NCBI GenBank assembly: GCA_012838395.1
Contig: DUPI01000050.1
Location: 1 to 7,829, forward strand
Direction of reading: 5' to 3'
Length of the DNA: 7,829 bases
DNA from: Mollicutes bacterium
GTDB taxonomy: Bacteria; Bacillota_I; Bacilli_A; RF39; UBA660
Shown piece after piece: positions 6,796-7,829 of the stretch. The stretch's first letter is position 1, and each line of letters begins with the position of its first letter. Made by a program: the position numbers and the translations under genes. The notes under the pieces were generated by a model that did no database searches, was not told where the DNA came from, and was given only the letters and a program-made list of their open reading frames with translations.

Positions 6796-7829
6796 ATGTT
6801 TGGATTAGAAATGGATCAATTAGCAAAAATAAAAGTAATTGGTGTCGGTGGTGGTGGAAACAACGCTGTTAATAGAATGATTGAATCTGGGGTAAAAGGA
6901 GTCGATTTTATTGTTGCAAATACTGATTTGCAAGTTTTAAATAATTCTCAAGCACCACATAAAATACAACTAGGAGAAGAACTGACCAAAGGTTTAGGAG
7001 CAGGAGCAAAACCAGAAATTGGTCGTGAAGCTGCTATCGAATCGAAGGAAGAAATTCAAGAAGCTTTAGAGGGAGCGGATATGATTTTTGTTACCTGTGG
7101 AATGGGTGGTGGAACAGGAACGGGTGCTGCACCGGTTATTGCTGAAATTGCTCAAGAAATGGGAGCTTTAACAATTGGGATTGTTACCAAACCATTTAGT
7201 TTTGAAGGTAAAAAGGTAATGGAAAGGGCCGTTTCTGGACTTGAAGAGTTAAAAAAATATGTTGATACCTTAATAGTTATTCCAAACGATCGCTTAAGAG
7301 AGATAGTTGACAAATCAACACCACTATTAGAATCATTTAAAGAAGTAGATAATGTTTTAAGAAGAGGTGTTCAATCAATTTCTGATTTGATTGCTGTTGC
7401 TGGACTTATTAACTTAGATTTTGCTGATGTGAAGGCAGTTATGGAAAATAAAGGTAATGCTTTAATTGGTATTGGAATCGGCGTTGGTGAAGATCGAGCT
7501 GGGGAAGCTGCTCGTCAAGCTGTATCTAGTCCATTATTAGAGACAAGCATTAATGGTGCGACTGATGCTATCATTAATGTAACTGGTGGTAATAATTTAG
7601 CACTATCAGAGGTGGAAACGGTTGTTGAAACAATTCGTGCTGCTTCTAATACTGATATTAACACAATTTTTGGGGCTGTTATTAACGAAAACCTTTCTGA
7701 TGAAATCATTGTTACCGTAATTGCAACAGGATTTGAAGAAGAAGGTGCTCCACTTTATCATCCTTATACAAGAAGAGAAGAACTTCATCAAGAAATAGAT
7801 GAGGCAGTAACTGAAACAGAAATTCCAAC
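6796..7829 (+). CDS. ftsZ: Cell division protein FtsZ, 3'-truncated by window edge
   Basis: FtsZ is the tubulin-like GTPase whose filaments form the division ring. The frame is open for 344 codons from ATG 6796 to the window end. The start is set by AAGGAGGA (6783-6790), which overlaps the ftsA stop and lies 5 bases away. Visible motifs are GVGGGGNNAVNRM (16-28), NTDLQ, the tubulin signature GMGGGTGTG (102-110) and TKPFSFEG. The T7 loop NLDFADV (206-212) carries the catalytic Asp208 and Asp211. The globular domain ends near Gly312-Phe313. The remaining tail is acidic and short, and the last residues, TETEIP followed by a Thr codon start, match the beginning of the conserved C-terminal peptide (family form DIPTFLR) that binds FtsA. 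The residue before GMGGGTGTG is Cys101 where Ala is usual. The final part of the gene lies outside the window. Confidence 0.98.
   Translation, partial: MFGLEMDQLAKIKVIGVGGGGNNAVNRMIESGVKGVDFIVANTDLQVLNNSQAPHKIQLGEELTKGLGAGAKPEIGREAAIESKEEIQEALEGADMIFVTCGMGGGTGTGAAPVIAEIAQEMGALTIGIVTKPFSFEGKKVMERAVSGLEELKKYVDTLIVIPNDRLREIVDKSTPLLESFKEVDNVLRRGVQSISDLIAVAGLINLDFADVKAVMENKGNALIGIGIGVGEDRAGEAARQAVSSPLLETSINGATDAIINVTGGNNLALSEVETVVETIRAASNTDINTIFGAVINENLSDEIIVTVIATGFEEEGAPLYHPYTRREELHQEIDEAVTETEIP

Noticed and set aside
7515..7791. Two overlapping antisense open frames inside ftsZ
   Set aside because: They oppose the conserved FtsZ core; neither translation resembles a known family.
1..7829. Mobile element, CRISPR, tRNA, recoded UGA or a new defence system
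   Set aside because: All genes are standard core genes apart from one small XRE regulator. I saw no transposase, repeat array, cloverleaf or in-frame TGA, and tryptophans are TGG.

Overview
The window reads as chromosomal core DNA from a low-GC member of the Bacillota or of the neighbouring wall-bearing Tenericutes-like lineages (Erysipelotrichia, Haloplasma/Izemoplasma, RF39 type). This is inferred from strong A+T bias, AGGAGG-like ribosome binding sites, a short type II MurB, a DivIB-type FtsQ and SpoIIIE-like FtsK sequence. All stops seen are TAA or TAG. Every tryptophan I located is TGG and no gene contains an in-frame TGA, so nothing supports the Mycoplasma code. The exact genus cannot be read from the window.

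Layout. Positions 1-1806 hold the 3' part of ftsK (+), cut by the window edge. A 13-bp bidirectional terminator (1805-1842) separates it from a small convergent XRE-type regulator gene (1877-2113, -). A 179-bp divergent intergenic region follows, with an A/T-rich palindrome that could be an operator and a well-formed extended -10 promoter for ndk (2293-2691, +). The ndk stop codon lies inside the loop of its own terminator hairpin. A second extended -10 promoter lies about 50 bp beyond and drives murG (2774-3856), murB (3860-4756) and divIB (4766-5449), which are packed with gaps of 3 and 9 bases. An 86-base gap carries a further promoter in front of ftsA (5537-6784). ftsZ begins 11 bases after ftsA and runs off the window end (6796-7829), just where its conserved C-terminal peptide appears to start.

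How the genes work together. MurG makes lipid II and MurB makes UDP-MurNAc, both for peptidoglycan. DivIB is a divisome membrane protein, FtsA anchors FtsZ to the membrane, and FtsZ builds the division ring. FtsK clears DNA from the closing septum. This is a condensed division and cell wall (dcw) cluster, so the cell is expected to have a wall and divide by the FtsZ pathway. Ndk supplies NTPs and dNTPs and is transcribed separately.

I found no convincing new biological system. The points most worth checking are a degenerate phosphate-2 nucleotide-binding motif in FtsA, a very short FtsZ linker, an inverted repeat that could mask the ftsA ribosome binding site only in read-through mRNA, and the palindrome between the XRE regulator and ndk.
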